Assembly (NCBI RefSeq): GCF_003074055.1
Contig: NZ_CP029043.1
Span: 3,774,501 to 3,838,500, forward strand
From: Streptomyces nigra
GTDB lineage: Bacteria; Actinomycetota; Actinomycetes; Streptomycetales; Streptomycetaceae
Direction of reading: 5' to 3'
Length of the DNA: 64,000 nt
How positions within the stretch are numbered: the first letter of the stretch is position 1; every line of letters begins with the position of its first letter. Shown piece after piece: positions 1-8,780 of the stretch. The notes beneath the pieces are model-generated. The model saw only the letters and a program-made list of their open reading frames with translations, was not told the DNA's origin and searched no databases. Made by a program: the position numbers and the translations under genes.

Positions 1-93
1 ACGGCGGCCGGTGGACGAGCCGGACTGGCCGCGTCGGGCCGCGGCACGTCCGCCTCCCTGCGGCTGCGGCGGTTTGCGACGGTGCTCGCTCAT
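1..93 (-). CDS. Penicillin-binding protein, N-terminal fragment (cut by window edge)
   Basis: The first 31 codons of a minus-strand gene run off the left edge. The visible peptide starts MSEHRRKPPQPQGGGR and is a basic, Gly/Arg-rich cytoplasmic tail. This start, divergent from a PadR gene next to inositol-phosphate synthase, is what I recall for the large bifunctional transglycosylase/transpeptidase of Streptomyces. A GAGGAG ribosome-binding site lies about 10 bases before the ATG at 93-91. No catalytic domain is inside the window, so the identification rests on the N-terminal sequence and gene order. Confidence 0.6.
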   Translation of the reverse strand, partial: MSEHRRKPPQPQGGGRAAARRGQSGSSTGRR

Positions 94-445
94 CGAACGA
101 CTACTCCTCGGGCAGGCGCACCCCTGCGCGCCTGGCAACGGCGGCTGTTTTCCGGTCCCCCCGACATACGGATGTGAGCGGTTTCGCATTCATCCGTACT
201 GCACCAAGGACGACGACGTCCTCTGGCGTCACTTGGTTCCCGGTGCTGTGCATGGCGCACAGACTACGCACCGTCAAAGTGCTCGCGACCCCGAACTTCA
301 CCCCAAATCAGGCAAGTCGCTCGACACAAGACGGTGATGTGATCCCGTTCACCATTTCTCCACTTGTCGCTTCCGGAAGGCCGTTCTATCGTGCTGATGT
401 ATCGAGTCGATACATCAGCGAGAGACAAGGCGAGGAGGCGAGGGG
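94..445. promoter_or_regulatory. Divergent promoter region between the PBP gene and padR
   Basis: This 352-base gap holds no convincing gene. It must carry start signals for the minus-strand PBP gene and the plus-strand padR gene. Its clearest element is the palindrome at 394-418, listed separately. I could not assign confident -35/-10 boxes. Confidence 0.5.
394..418. promoter_or_regulatory. Perfect palindrome, probable PadR operator
   Basis: Two 12-base arms, CTGATGTATCGA and TCGATACATCAG, are exact inverted repeats separated by one G. PadR-family operators usually contain ATGT and ACAT half sites, and both are present here. The palindrome ends 27 bases before the padR start codon, a position suited to autorepression and perhaps to control of the divergent PBP gene. 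Binding by this PadR is inferred. Confidence 0.6.
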
Positions 446-1129
446 ATGAGCCGGCGTTCCGGGATCCTCGAGTTCGCCGTCCTCGGACTGCTCCGCGAGT
501 CCCCCATGCACGGCTACGAGCTGCGCAAACGACTCAATACGTCACTGGGAGTGTTCCGCGCCTTCAGCTACGGCACCCTCTACCCCTGCCTCAAGACGCT
601 GGTCGCCAACGGCTGGTTGATCGAGGAGCCGGGGAGCACCACCGAGGACGCCCTCGCCGCACCACTCACGGGTCGCCGCGCCAAAATCGTCTACCGGTTG
701 ACGGCGGAAGGTAAGGAGCACTTCGAGGAGCTGCTCTCGCAGACCGGTCCCGACGCGTACGAGGACGAGCATTTCGCTGCCCGATTCGCCTTCTTCGGAC
801 GCACCCCGCAGGACGTACGCATGCGCGTACTCGAGGGCCGCCGCAGCCGGCTGGAGGAGCGCCTGGAGAAGATGCGCGCCTCCTTGGCTCGCACCCGGGA
901 GCGCCTCGACGACTACACGCTTGAGCTCCAGCGCCACGGGATGGAGTCCGTGGAGCGCGAAGTGCGCTGGCTGAACGAGCTCATCGAGAGCGAGCGGGCC
1001 GGGCGGGACCTGAAGGGTTCCGCCTCCGGGGAGCCCGACTCGCCGGACACCACACATGGAACGCCGGGCGGCCTGCCCCGGTCGGGAGACACCTCCCGAC
1101 CGGATACGCCCGACGACACCGCCACGTGA
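446..1129 (+). CDS. PadR family transcriptional regulator
   Basis: A 227-residue DNA-binding protein. Residues 7-60 form the PadR winged helix ([18 protein letters not shown], then [11 protein letters not shown] and a wing). Residues 90-190 form a long charged helical region suited to dimerisation, and the last 40 residues are polar and disordered. The ATG follows a strong purine-rich site (GAGGAGGCGAGGGG). The next gene, ino1, begins 43 bases downstream on the same strand, so cotranscription is possible. An upstream palindrome suggests autoregulation. The ligand is unknown. Confidence 0.93.
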   Translation: MSRRSGILEFAVLGLLRESPMHGYELRKRLNTSLGVFRAFSYGTLYPCLKTLVANGWLIEEPGSTTEDALAAPLTGRRAKIVYRLTAEGKEHFEELLSQTGPDAYEDEHFAARFAFFGRTPQDVRMRVLEGRRSRLEERLEKMRASLARTRERLDDYTLELQRHGMESVEREVRWLNELIESERAGRDLKGSASGEPDSPDTTHGTPGGLPRSGDTSRPDTPDDTAT

Positions 1130-1172
1130 GATCCACTCAGGACCTCACTCGTACACACAGGGAGCAACCGGA

Positions 1173-2255
1173 ATGGGTTCGGTTCGCGTAGCCGTCGTCG
1201 GCGTGGGCAACTGCGCCGCGTCGCTGGTTCAGGGAGTCGAGTACTACAAGGACGCCGACCCGGCGTCCAAGGTCCCCGGCCTGATGCACGTGCAGTTCGG
1301 CGACTACCACGTCCGCGACGTCGAGTTCGTCGCCGCGTTCGACGTCGACGCGAAGAAGGTCGGCCTCGACCTCGCGGACGCCATCGGCGCCAGCGAGAAC
1401 AACACCATCAAGATCTGCGACGTGCCGCGCACCGGCGTGACCGTCCAGCGCGGCCACACCCTCGACGGTCTCGGCAAGTACTACCGCGAGACGATCGAGG
1501 AGTCCGCCGAGGCCCCGGTCGACGTCGTTCAGGTCCTCAAGGACAAGCAGGTCGACGTTCTGGTCTGCTACCTGCCCGTGGGCTCCGAGGACGCGGCGAA
1601 GTTCTACGCCCAGTGCGCCATCGACGCCAAGGTCGCCTTCGTCAACGCCCTCCCGGTCTTCATCGCCGGCACCAAGGAGTGGGCGGACAAGTTCACCGAG
1701 GCGGGCGTCCCGATCGTCGGCGACGACATCAAGTCCCAGGTCGGCGCCACCATCACGCACCGCGTCATGGCGAAGCTGTTCGAGGACCGCGGTGTCGTCC
1801 TGGACCGCACGATGCAGCTGAACGTCGGCGGCAACATGGACTTCAAGAACATGCTCGAGCGTGACCGCCTCGAGTCGAAGAAGATCTCGAAGACCCAGGC
1901 CGTCACCTCGCAGATCCCCGACCGTGAGCTCGGCGAGAAGAACGTCCACATCGGCCCGTCCGACTACGTGGCCTGGCTCGACGACCGCAAGTGGGCCTAC
2001 GTCCGCCTCGAGGGCCGTGCCTTCGGTGACGTTCCGCTGAACCTGGAGTACAAGCTCGAGGTCTGGGACTCCCCGAACTCCGCCGGTGTCATCATCGACG
2101 CCCTGCGCGCCGCGAAGATCGCCAAGGACCGCGGTATCGGCGGCCCGATCCTCTCCGCGTCGAGCTACTTCATGAAGTCCCCGCCGGTCCAGTACTTCGA
2201 CGACCAGGCCCGGGAGAACGTCGAGAAGTTCATCAAGGGCGAGGTCGAGCGCTAG
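1173..2255 (+). CDS. ino1: Inositol-3-phosphate synthase
   Basis: A 360-residue cytoplasmic enzyme that converts glucose 6-phosphate to 1L-myo-inositol 1-phosphate using bound NAD. It supplies inositol for phosphatidylinositol lipids and mycothiol. The N-terminus has a Rossmann nucleotide site ([16 protein letters not shown]), and the conserved [12 protein letters not shown] segment lies near residue 220. The length is typical of the actinobacterial type. The ATG at 1173 is chosen because GGAG lies 8 bases upstream and the domain starts immediately; an earlier in-frame ATG at 1056 would overlap padR. Its TAG stop lies in a CTAG that flanks the inserted element downstream. Confidence 0.96.
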   Translation: MGSVRVAVVGVGNCAASLVQGVEYYKDADPASKVPGLMHVQFGDYHVRDVEFVAAFDVDAKKVGLDLADAIGASENNTIKICDVPRTGVTVQRGHTLDGLGKYYRETIEESAEAPVDVVQVLKDKQVDVLVCYLPVGSEDAAKFYAQCAIDAKVAFVNALPVFIAGTKEWADKFTEAGVPIVGDDIKSQVGATITHRVMAKLFEDRGVVLDRTMQLNVGGNMDFKNMLERDRLESKKISKTQAVTSQIPDRELGEKNVHIGPSDYVAWLDDRKWAYVRLEGRAFGDVPLNLEYKLEVWDSPNSAGVIIDALRAAKIAKDRGIGGPILSASSYFMKSPPVQYFDDQARENVEKFIKGEVER

Positions 2256-2318
2256 GTCGTGTCCGTAAAGTCGCGTCGTCCGCCCGTAGGGCGGGCCGAG
2301 CGGCGTCCGGCGCGTGCT

Positions 2319-2361
2319 CTGGGGGTACCCCCTGCTCGAAGAGCTGGGGGGAGCGCCGGAC
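2319..2361. repeat. Hairpin repeat unit, copy 1
   Basis: A G-run followed by a C-run leads into TGCTCGAAGAGCT, then a G-run and GCGCCGGAC. The unit recurs 90 bases downstream with few changes. Similar G5-core-C5 units are common between Streptomyces genes, as recalled from general knowledge of such genomes. Confidence 0.55.
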
Positions 2362-2408
2362 GGGCTCCCGCGTACTGGTTGTACGCGGGTGGCCGGCCGG
2401 TGCGGCGA

Positions 2409-2451
2409 GTGGGGGTCCCCCCTGCTCGAAGAGCTTGGGGGAGTGCCGGAC
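2409..2451. repeat. Hairpin repeat unit, copy 2
   Basis: Second copy of the unit at 2319-2361, with the same core CCTGCTCGAAGAGCT and flanking G and C runs, ending GTGCCGGAC. Both copies lie inside the inverted-repeat element. Confidence 0.55.
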
Positions 2452-2500
2452 GTCGAACGGCAGGCGGGACTTTGCGGACACGGCCTAGGCACGCCCGACG

Positions 2501-2531
2501 GCGGCACCGCGCCCCGAGCGCGCGGTGCCGC
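2501..2531 (+). terminator. Terminator-like hairpin, probably the original ino1 terminator
   Basis: The arms GCGGCACCGCGC and GCGCGGTGCCGC pair perfectly over 12 bases around a 7-base loop. There is no T-run, as is common in Streptomyces. It lies just beyond the inserted element, so the insertion appears to have separated it from the ino1 stop codon. Confidence 0.5.
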
Positions 2532-2609
2532 ACCGGAACGCTCCTGCCAGAGCTGCTGAGGGTCCCTGGGTCGTCCCGGGGGCCCTCGCCGTATGTGAGG
2601 CTGTGCCCC

Positions 2610-3887
2610 ATGTCCGTCGTACGTGACCTGCGGGTCCTCTGGCGCTTCCGGGACTTCCGGCGCCTGCTCGCCGTACGCCTGTTCTCGCAGGGCGCCGACG
2701 GTGTCTACCAGACCGCTCTCGCCACGTACGTCGTCTTCTCACCGGAGAAGCAGAGCTCCGCCGGCGCGATCGCCGCCGCGATGGCGGTCCTGCTCCTGCC
2801 GTACTCCCTCGTGGGCCCCTTCTCCGGTGCCCTGCTGGACCGTTGGCGCCGCCGCCAGGTCCTTCTGTACGGCAGCCTGCTGCGCACCCTGCTCGCGTCG
2901 GTCACGGCCGTGCTCATCGTCGCCGACGTGCCCGACTGGCTGTTCTACGTCTCCGCCCTGTGCGTGACCGCGGTCAACCGCTTCGTCCTGTCCGGGCTGT
3001 CCGCCGCGCTGCCGCGAGTCGTCGACGGTGAGCGGCTGGTGGTCGCCAACTCCCTGTCGCCGACCGCCGGGACGCTCGCCGCGACCGCCGGTGCCGGTCT
3101 CGCCTTCGTGGTCCGGCTGGCGGTGTGGGACTCGGACGCCGCCGTGGTCCTCTTCGGGGCGGCCCTGTATCTGTGCGCGGGGCTGATGGCCCTGCGGATG
3201 GCACCGCACCTGCTCGGGCCCGATCCCGAGTTGGTACGCCCGCGCCTCTCCTCGGCGCTCTCCGGCACCACGCGCGACCTGGCGGCCGCCGTACGCCATC
3301 TCTCCGCCCCGCCGCGCCGGGAGGCCGCGTGGGCGCTGCTGGCGATGACCCTGATGCGCTTCTGCTACGGCGCCCTGCTGGTCACCCTGCTCATGCTGTG
3401 CCGGTACGCCTTCACCTCGGACACGGAGGACGGACTCGCCCTGCTGGGCGTCGCGTTGGGGCTCTCCGGCGCCGGTTTCTTCACCGCGGCCGTGGTGACG
3501 CCCGCTGCCGCGGGACGACTCGGCCCGGGGCGCTGGATCGCCGTCTGCGCGGGCGTCGCCGGCGTCCTGGTGCCCGCCCTCGGGCTGCCCTTCGCCACCG
3601 TCCCCATGCTGGTGGCGGCCTTCGTCCTGGGCGTGACGACGCAGGGCGCGAAGATCGCGACGGACACCGTCGTGCAGTCCTCGGTCGACGACGGCTTCCG
3701 CGGCCGGACCTTCTCCGTCTACGACGTCCTGTTCAACGTCGCGTTCGTCGGGGCTGCGGCGGTGGCGGCCCTGATCCTGCCCCCGGACGGCCGCTCGGCT
3801 CCGCTCATTGTCACGGTCGCCGTCATCTACTCGGCGGTTGCGGCTGCTATGGCCCATTTTGAGAGGCGCTCCGTGTCACGGCAATGA
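2610..3887 (+). CDS. MFS transporter
   Basis: A 425-residue integral membrane protein with about 12 hydrophobic segments. It begins MSVVRDLRVLWRFRDFRRLL, a common start for MFS drug-exporter-like proteins, and has the basic loop LLDRWRRRQVLL after the second helix pair (the MFS motif-A position). It should be a secondary transporter in the cytoplasmic membrane; no substrate can be read from the sequence. The ATG at 2610 is used because the upstream in-frame extension is Arg/Pro-rich and runs through the inserted element. A partial inverted repeat, GTGTCA/TGACAC, spans its stop codon. Confidence 0.85.
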   Translation: MSVVRDLRVLWRFRDFRRLLAVRLFSQGADGVYQTALATYVVFSPEKQSSAGAIAAAMAVLLLPYSLVGPFSGALLDRWRRRQVLLYGSLLRTLLASVTAVLIVADVPDWLFYVSALCVTAVNRFVLSGLSAALPRVVDGERLVVANSLSPTAGTLAATAGAGLAFVVRLAVWDSDAAVVLFGAALYLCAGLMALRMAPHLLGPDPELVRPRLSSALSGTTRDLAAAVRHLSAPPRREAAWALLAMTLMRFCYGALLVTLLMLCRYAFTSDTEDGLALLGVALGLSGAGFFTAAVVTPAAAGRLGPGRWIAVCAGVAGVLVPALGLPFATVPMLVAAFVLGVTTQGAKIATDTVVQSSVDDGFRGRTFSVYDVLFNVAFVGAAAVAALILPPDGRSAPLIVTVAVIYSAVAAAMAHFERRSVSRQ

Positions 3888-3996
3888 CACAGAGCCACTC
3901 CCGGGTGGGGAATTGTCAGGGGGGGCCGGTAGCTTACGTGCGTCTTACATCGCGCATAGCTCGCGATCAGCACCCATGTTCTAGGGGGACCCCCAA

Positions 3997-4485
3997 GTGT
4001 CGACTCCGCCGCCTCAGGGCAATCCATTCGCCCAGGGCCAGAACCCGTACGCCCAGGCTCCGCAGGGCCAGGCTCCGTACCCTCAGCAGCCGGGCGTCCC
4101 GGGCGTTCCCCCGCAGGGTGGTGCCCCCTACGCTCCCATTCCGCCGGAGCAGCCCCGTCGCAAGGTCAGCTTCAAGACGATCAAGAACGTCCTCGTGGGC
4201 GTGGGCGTCGTCGTGGCGATCGTCCTCGGTGTCATAACGAGCATGGACGACGCGGACAAGGCTGAGGTGGGCGACTGCCTGAAGTCCGCCTCCTCGTCGA
4301 GCGACGAGATGGAGGTCGTCGACTGCACCTCCTCGGAGGCCGAGGCCAAGGTGCTGAAGAAGATCGACGGCACGTACACCTCGTTCACCGCCGAGACGGC
4401 GTGCCGCAAGGTCAGTGGTGCGACGAGCTTCTACGCGCAGACCGGTGACGGCGACAACTTCCTGCTGTGCCTGTCGGACGTCTGA
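3997..4485 (+). CDS. LppU/SCO3897-like membrane-anchored protein
   Basis: A 162-residue protein with a Pro/Gln/Gly-rich cytoplasmic tail (residues 1-50), one transmembrane helix (about 63-80, VLVGVGVVVAIVLGVI) and an extracytoplasmic domain with four cysteines (Cys93, 109, 136, 157 approximately) that could form disulfides. This matches the conserved Streptomyces protein between the CCA-adding enzyme and the MFS gene. Function is unknown. The GTG start at 3997 follows a G-rich stretch. The gene converges on the CCA-adding enzyme gene across two parS palindromes. Confidence 0.8.
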   Translation: MSTPPPQGNPFAQGQNPYAQAPQGQAPYPQQPGVPGVPPQGGAPYAPIPPEQPRRKVSFKTIKNVLVGVGVVVAIVLGVITSMDDADKAEVGDCLKSASSSSDEMEVVDCTSSEAEAKVLKKIDGTYTSFTAETACRKVSGATSFYAQTGDGDNFLLCLSDV

Positions 4486-4495
4486 TCTGAGCTTC

Positions 4496-4543
4496 ACGCA
4501 CTGAGGGGCGATGTTTCACGTGAAACATCGCCCCTCAGTGCGT
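4496..4543. terminator. Perfect 48-bp palindrome, bidirectional terminator with a parS core
   Basis: Two 24-base arms, centred between 4519 and 4520, pair without mismatch. The middle 14 bases (4513-4526) are a perfect parS, and the outer part is a G/C-rich stem (CTGAGGGGCGAT). It follows the stop of the LppU-like gene and lies between convergent genes, as expected for a shared terminator. Confidence 0.75.
4513..4526. other. parS site (perfect)
   Basis: GTTTCACGTGAAAC is the ParB-binding consensus. It forms the centre of the 48-bp palindrome at 4496-4543. Confidence 0.93.
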
Positions 4544-4569
4544 CCTGAATGGGTCCCCAGCCGGTCCTC

Positions 4570-4595
4570 GGTTGTGTTTCACGTGAAACACAACC
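4570..4595. terminator. Perfect 26-bp palindrome with a parS core
   Basis: The 13-base arms starting GGTTGTGTTTCAC pair exactly. It lies 13 bases past the stop of the minus-strand CCA-adding enzyme gene and may end its transcript. The stem is less G/C-rich than the neighbouring palindrome. Confidence 0.5.
4576..4589. other. parS site (perfect)
   Basis: GTTTCACGTGAAAC, 63 bases from the preceding parS, in the gap between two convergent genes. Confidence 0.93.
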
Positions 4596-4607
4596 TCTCC
4601 CCGGACC

Positions 4608-6050
4608 TCAGTCCTGTGCGGCCCACCACTCCTTGAGTGCCGCCACCGCCGCGTCGTGATCCATCGGCCCGTTCTCCAGCCGAAGCTCCAGCATGTGCTG
4701 GTACGCCTTGCCGACGACCGGCCCCGGACCGACCCCGAGGATCTGCATGATGTCGTTGCCGTCGAGATCCGGGCGGATGGAGTCGAGCTCCTCCTGCTCC
4801 TGAAGCTGAGCGATGCGCTGCTCCAGGCCGTCGTAGGCGCGGGAGAGCGCGGCCGCCTTGCGCTTGTTCCGGGTGGTGCAGTCCGAGCGGGTCAGCTTGT
4901 GCAGGCGATCCAGGAGCGGGCCGGCGTCCCGGACGTAACGGCGGACCGCCGAGTCCGTCCACTCCCCGGTGCCATAGCCGTGGAAGCGCAGGTGCAGCTC
5001 GACCAGGCGCGAGACGTCCTTCACGAGCTCGTTGGAGTACTTCAGCGCCGTCATACGCTTCTTCGTCATCTTCGCGCCGACCACCTCGTGGTGGTGGAAC
5101 GAGACTCGGCCGTCCTTCTCGAAGCGGCGCGTACGCGGCTTGCCGATGTCGTGCAGCAGTGCCGCCAGCCGGAGGGTCAGGTCGGGACCGTTCTCCTCGA
5201 GGTCCATCGCCTGCTCCAGCACGATCAGCGTGTGCTCGTAGACGTCCTTGTGCCGGTGGTGCTCGTCGCTCTCCAGCCGCAGCGCCGGAAGCTCGGGCAG
5301 CACATGGTCGGCCAGCCCGGTGTCGACCAGCAGGGTCAGACCCTTGCGGGGGTGTGAGGAGAGGATCAGCTTGTTCAGCTCGTCCCGGACCCGCTCCGCG
5401 GAGACGATCTCGATGCGTCCGGCCATGTAGGTCATGGCCGCCACGACCTCGGGCGCCACCTCGAAGTCCAGCTGGGCCGCGAAGCGGGCCGCGCGCATCA
5501 TGCGCAGCGGATCGTCCGAGAACGACTCCTCGGGGGTGCCGGGCGTCCGCAGGACCCGCGCGGCGAGGTCCTCGAGCCCTCCGTGCGGGTCGATGAACTC
5601 CTTCTCCGGCAGGGCGACGGCCATCGCGTTCACGGTGAAGTCACGCCGGACGAGGTCCTGCTCGATGGAGTCGCCGTACGACACCTCGGGCTTGCGCGAG
5701 GTGCGGTCGTACGCCTCCGACCGGTACGTCGTCACCTCGATCTGGTAGCCGTCCTTCTGTGCCCCGACCGTGCCGAACGCGATCCCGACCTCCCACAATG
5801 CGTCCGCCCAGGGGCGCACGATCTTCAGCACGTCCTCGGGACGGGCGTCGGTGGTGAAGTCGAGATCGTTGCCGAGCCGGCCGAGCAGCGCGTCCCGTAC
5901 CGATCCGCCGACCAGGGCGAGGGAGAACCCGGCCTCCTGGAATCGGCGGGCGAGATCGTCGGCGACGGGCGCGACCCGCAGCAGTTCACTGACCGCGCGG
6001 AGCTGCGCCTCGCTCAGGGCGCTGGGCTTGTCTTCGTTGGCGTTCGGCAC
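4608..6050 (-). CDS. cca: CCA tRNA nucleotidyltransferase
   Basis: About 480 residues. The enzyme adds or repairs the 3'-CCA end of tRNAs in the cytoplasm. The nucleotidyltransferase head has the flexible loop GGSVRD and the catalytic DLDFTTDA (Asp-x-Asp), followed by the tRNA-binding RMMRAARFAAQL region and an HD domain (LLHDIGKP, then HHHE). The GTG at 6050 (VPNANEDK) is preferred because conserved sequence begins soon after; an in-frame GTG at 6149 would add 33 low-complexity residues, and neither has a strong ribosome-binding site. At least two of the three tRNA genes here lack an encoded CCA, so the cell needs this activity. Confidence 0.93.
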   Translation of the reverse strand: MPNANEDKPSALSEAQLRAVSELLRVAPVADDLARRFQEAGFSLALVGGSVRDALLGRLGNDLDFTTDARPEDVLKIVRPWADALWEVGIAFGTVGAQKDGYQIEVTTYRSEAYDRTSRKPEVSYGDSIEQDLVRRDFTVNAMAVALPEKEFIDPHGGLEDLAARVLRTPGTPEESFSDDPLRMMRAARFAAQLDFEVAPEVVAAMTYMAGRIEIVSAERVRDELNKLILSSHPRKGLTLLVDTGLADHVLPELPALRLESDEHHRHKDVYEHTLIVLEQAMDLEENGPDLTLRLAALLHDIGKPRTRRFEKDGRVSFHHHEVVGAKMTKKRMTALKYSNELVKDVSRLVELHLRFHGYGTGEWTDSAVRRYVRDAGPLLDRLHKLTRSDCTTRNKRKAAALSRAYDGLEQRIAQLQEQEELDSIRPDLDGNDIMQILGVGPGPVVGKAYQHMLELRLENGPMDHDAAVAALKEWWAAQD

Positions 6051-6329
6051 AACAGAAGAGGGTACGTGGCCCGGGCGGGCGCCCGCTCCCTGCCCAGCGC
6101 GCCCCCGGCTCTCCGAGAGAGGCGCGGACACCTCCGTCGATACAGGCACAAGATCTGCTCTTGCCCCGTACGAAATCCCTCCCTTTTATACGGGCACATA
6201 TCTGACAGAACGGTCGCCGAAAGCGATCTTGCTGAGGGAGACCGCGGCACTTCCCCTCAGCGGGCATCGTTACCATGCCTGGACGCACATTCCGACGACC
6301 ACTGACGACGACTAGGGACGGACGAGCGC

Positions 6330-8735
6330 GTGGCCGAGGCGGCAGACTTCCAGGGGACCAGTCCCTCACCTGCCCGCCGGTGGCTGCGGCGCACCGGGGC
6401 ACTGCTCGCCGGCGCGCCTCTGCTGGCCGGTCTGCTCCAGCTGCCCTCCTCCTCGGCACAGGCGGCCCCACAGGGCTCTCTGAGCGCCGCCTCGGGCCCC
6501 GGATCGGTCGATGTGGCTGTGGATTCCCTCACCCCCGGCGTCCCCGGAGAGGGCGACACCGTCACGGTCACCGGCACGGTGACCAACAAGGGGAAGCGGA
6601 CGGTCACCGACGCCCAGGTGGACCTGCGTCTGGGCCAACCGGTGGCCACCCGCTCGGCCATCGACACGATCTCCCGACGCACCACCTACCAGCCCGGCCT
6701 CGACGGCGACCCGGTGGGCGGGAAGTACGTCAAGGAGTTCGCCAAGCTGGCCCCGGGCATCTCCCAGCGCTTCAGCATCGCGGTGCCCGTCGACAAGCTG
6801 GACCTCGACCAGGCGGGCGTCTACCAGCTCTCCGTGTCCCTGTCCGGCGAGACGTCGGCCCAGCCCTGGCCGCAGGTGCTCGGCATCCAGCGCACGTTCC
6901 TGCCGTGGCAGCCCGACGAGGCCGAGACCAAGACGCGGACGACCGTGCTGTGGCCACTGATCTCGACGTCGCACATGACGGCCGAGACCGGTTCGGACGA
7001 GTCGCAGACACCCGTCTTCCACGACGACGACCTCGCCAAGGAGCTCGCCCCCGGCGGCCGCCTCCAGCAGATGGTGGCGCTCGGCAAGGAACTCGACGTC
7101 ACCTGGGTGATCGACCCCGACCTGCTCGCCTCCGTGGACGCGATGACGGAGAGCTACAGCATCCAGGGCGAGGGCGACACGACGACGCCCGGCACCCATC
7201 AGGGCGTCGCCAAGCAGTGGCTCTCGGACCTGCAGCAGGCCGTCCAGGACAAGGAGGTCGTCGCCCTGCCCTTCGGGGACCCCGACCTGGCCTCCCTCGC
7301 GCACAACGGCACGAGCGTCACCGGGTCCCTGAACCATTACAAGGAGGCGACCGACGTCGCCGGGGACACCGTCGAGTCGATCCTCCACGTGGAACCGGCG
7401 ACCGACTTCGCCTGGCCCGTGGACGGCGCCGTCGACCCCTCGATCGTGAAGGTCGCCACCTCCGCCGGCGCGGACAAGGTGATCGCCCGCAGCGACAGCC
7501 TTGCGGAGGACAACAGCCTCCCGTACACCCCGTCGGCCGCCCGCCCGATCGGCGGTGGCACCAGCGCCGTCGTCGCGGACGCCCGCCTGTCGACCCTGTT
7601 CCAGGGCAATCTGACCCGGGCCTCGACCTCGACGCTCGCGGTGCAGCGGTTCCTGGCCCAGAGCCTGACCCTGAACCTCCAGACCGGCAAGCAGCGCAAC
7701 ATCGTCGTCGCCCCGCAGCGCATGCCGACCGCGAGCCAGGCCCAGACCATGGCGCAGGCCGTCCGGGCGCTGCAGGACGGCTCCTGGTCGCAGGCTCAGG
7801 ACCTCACCGCGGCCGCCTCGGCCAAGCCGGACGCCTCCGCCACCACACGGGTCCCGGCGGCCTCCAAGTACCCCTCCGCCCTGCGCAAGCGGGAGCTGCC
7901 CAGGGGCGCCTTCGCGCAGATCGCCACCACCCAGGACAAGCTCGACCGGTTCAAGGTCATCCTCACCAACCAGTCCCGCGTCGTGACCCCCTTCGGGCGG
8001 GCCATGAACCGGATGATGTCGACGTCCTGGCGGGGCCGCGCGGGCGCGGCGGCGGACTTCCGCAACGGTGTGGAGGCGTACGTCGACTCCCTCGCCGGCC
8101 AGGTCACACTGATCGACAAGTCCGAGACGAAGCTGTCCGGACGCAGCGCCACGATCCCCGTCACCGTGAAGAACAACCTGGTGCAGGGGGTCGACCACCT
8201 GGTCCTGCGGCTCAGGTCGACCGCTCCGAGGCGCCTCGAGATCGGCGGCGAGTCCTACGAGGAGCAGGAGGTCGCGGTCTCCGGCGGCCACAGCCAGACG
8301 GTGAAGTTCACAGCGTCTGCGCAGGCCAACGGCAAGGCGACGGTGATCGCCCAGCTGTACACCGAGGACGGCCGGGCGTACGGCGACCCGGTCAAGTTCG
8401 ATGTGAAGGTCACCGAGTTCACGGCCACCGTGATGCTGGTCATCGGCGGCGGATTCCTGCTGCTGGTTCTCGCCGGGTTCCGTATGTACACGCAGCGCAA
8501 GCGCGCGGCGGCCCGTGCGGCCACGGAGGACGGGGCCGAGGGGACGAGCCCGTCCGAGGGCGATACGGAGAACCCGGAGGGCCCTGCGGAACGTCTCACG
8601 GACGAGGACCTCACCGAGGAGGAGCCGGGCGACGGAGCCCGGGCAGGCACCTCCGAGCAGCCGAGTGACCCGACCCCGGACACCGCAGCGGAAAGCGCCG
8701 ACCCGTCCGGCACGGGTGAGAGAGTGGACCGTTGA
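6330..8735 (+). CDS. DUF6049 family exported membrane-anchored protein
   Basis: An 801-residue envelope protein. A signal segment lies at residues 20-47 (GALLAGAPLLAGLLQLPSSS). A long Ala/Thr/Asp-rich extracytoplasmic part follows, with an early beta-rich segment (VTVTGTVTNKGKRTV). One C-terminal transmembrane helix (about 703-725) precedes an acidic cytoplasmic tail. It sits directly upstream of murJ (45-base gap), as its counterpart does in mycobacteria (Rv3909 before the murJ gene), which suggests a role in cell-wall assembly. The mechanism is unknown. The GTG start is divergent from the CCA-adding enzyme gene. Confidence 0.85.
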   Translation: MAEAADFQGTSPSPARRWLRRTGALLAGAPLLAGLLQLPSSSAQAAPQGSLSAASGPGSVDVAVDSLTPGVPGEGDTVTVTGTVTNKGKRTVTDAQVDLRLGQPVATRSAIDTISRRTTYQPGLDGDPVGGKYVKEFAKLAPGISQRFSIAVPVDKLDLDQAGVYQLSVSLSGETSAQPWPQVLGIQRTFLPWQPDEAETKTRTTVLWPLISTSHMTAETGSDESQTPVFHDDDLAKELAPGGRLQQMVALGKELDVTWVIDPDLLASVDAMTESYSIQGEGDTTTPGTHQGVAKQWLSDLQQAVQDKEVVALPFGDPDLASLAHNGTSVTGSLNHYKEATDVAGDTVESILHVEPATDFAWPVDGAVDPSIVKVATSAGADKVIARSDSLAEDNSLPYTPSAARPIGGGTSAVVADARLSTLFQGNLTRASTSTLAVQRFLAQSLTLNLQTGKQRNIVVAPQRMPTASQAQTMAQAVRALQDGSWSQAQDLTAAASAKPDASATTRVPAASKYPSALRKRELPRGAFAQIATTQDKLDRFKVILTNQSRVVTPFGRAMNRMMSTSWRGRAGAAADFRNGVEAYVDSLAGQVTLIDKSETKLSGRSATIPVTVKNNLVQGVDHLVLRLRSTAPRRLEIGGESYEEQEVAVSGGHSQTVKFTASAQANGKATVIAQLYTEDGRAYGDPVKFDVKVTEFTATVMLVIGGGFLLLVLAGFRMYTQRKRAAARAATEDGAEGTSPSEGDTENPEGPAERLTDEDLTEEEPGDGARAGTSEQPSDPTPDTAAESADPSGTGERVDR

Positions 8736-8780
8736 GCGAAGTCGTGGCCGGTGGGCCCGGGACGATGAGGTGGGGTAGCC

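Larger units (their letters stand above)
2256..2484. mobile_element. MITE-like inverted-repeat element, about 229 bp
   Basis: The left end, GTCGTGTCCGTAAAGTC, and the inverse of the right end, GCCGTGTCCGCAAAGTC, match at 15 of 17 positions. Both ends abut CTAG (2252-2255 and 2485-2488), which looks like a 4-bp target duplication of the YTAR type used by IS5-family elements. The interior has no transposase and contains two copies of a C/G-rich hairpin unit. This is the structure of a non-autonomous miniature element that could be mobilised by a transposase elsewhere. No family match was run. Confidence 0.65.

Noticed and set aside
1137..2507. A 456-codon minus-strand frame opposite ino1
   Set aside because: Low-complexity Leu/Asp/Val sequence fully antisense to a well-supported enzyme; no start signal.
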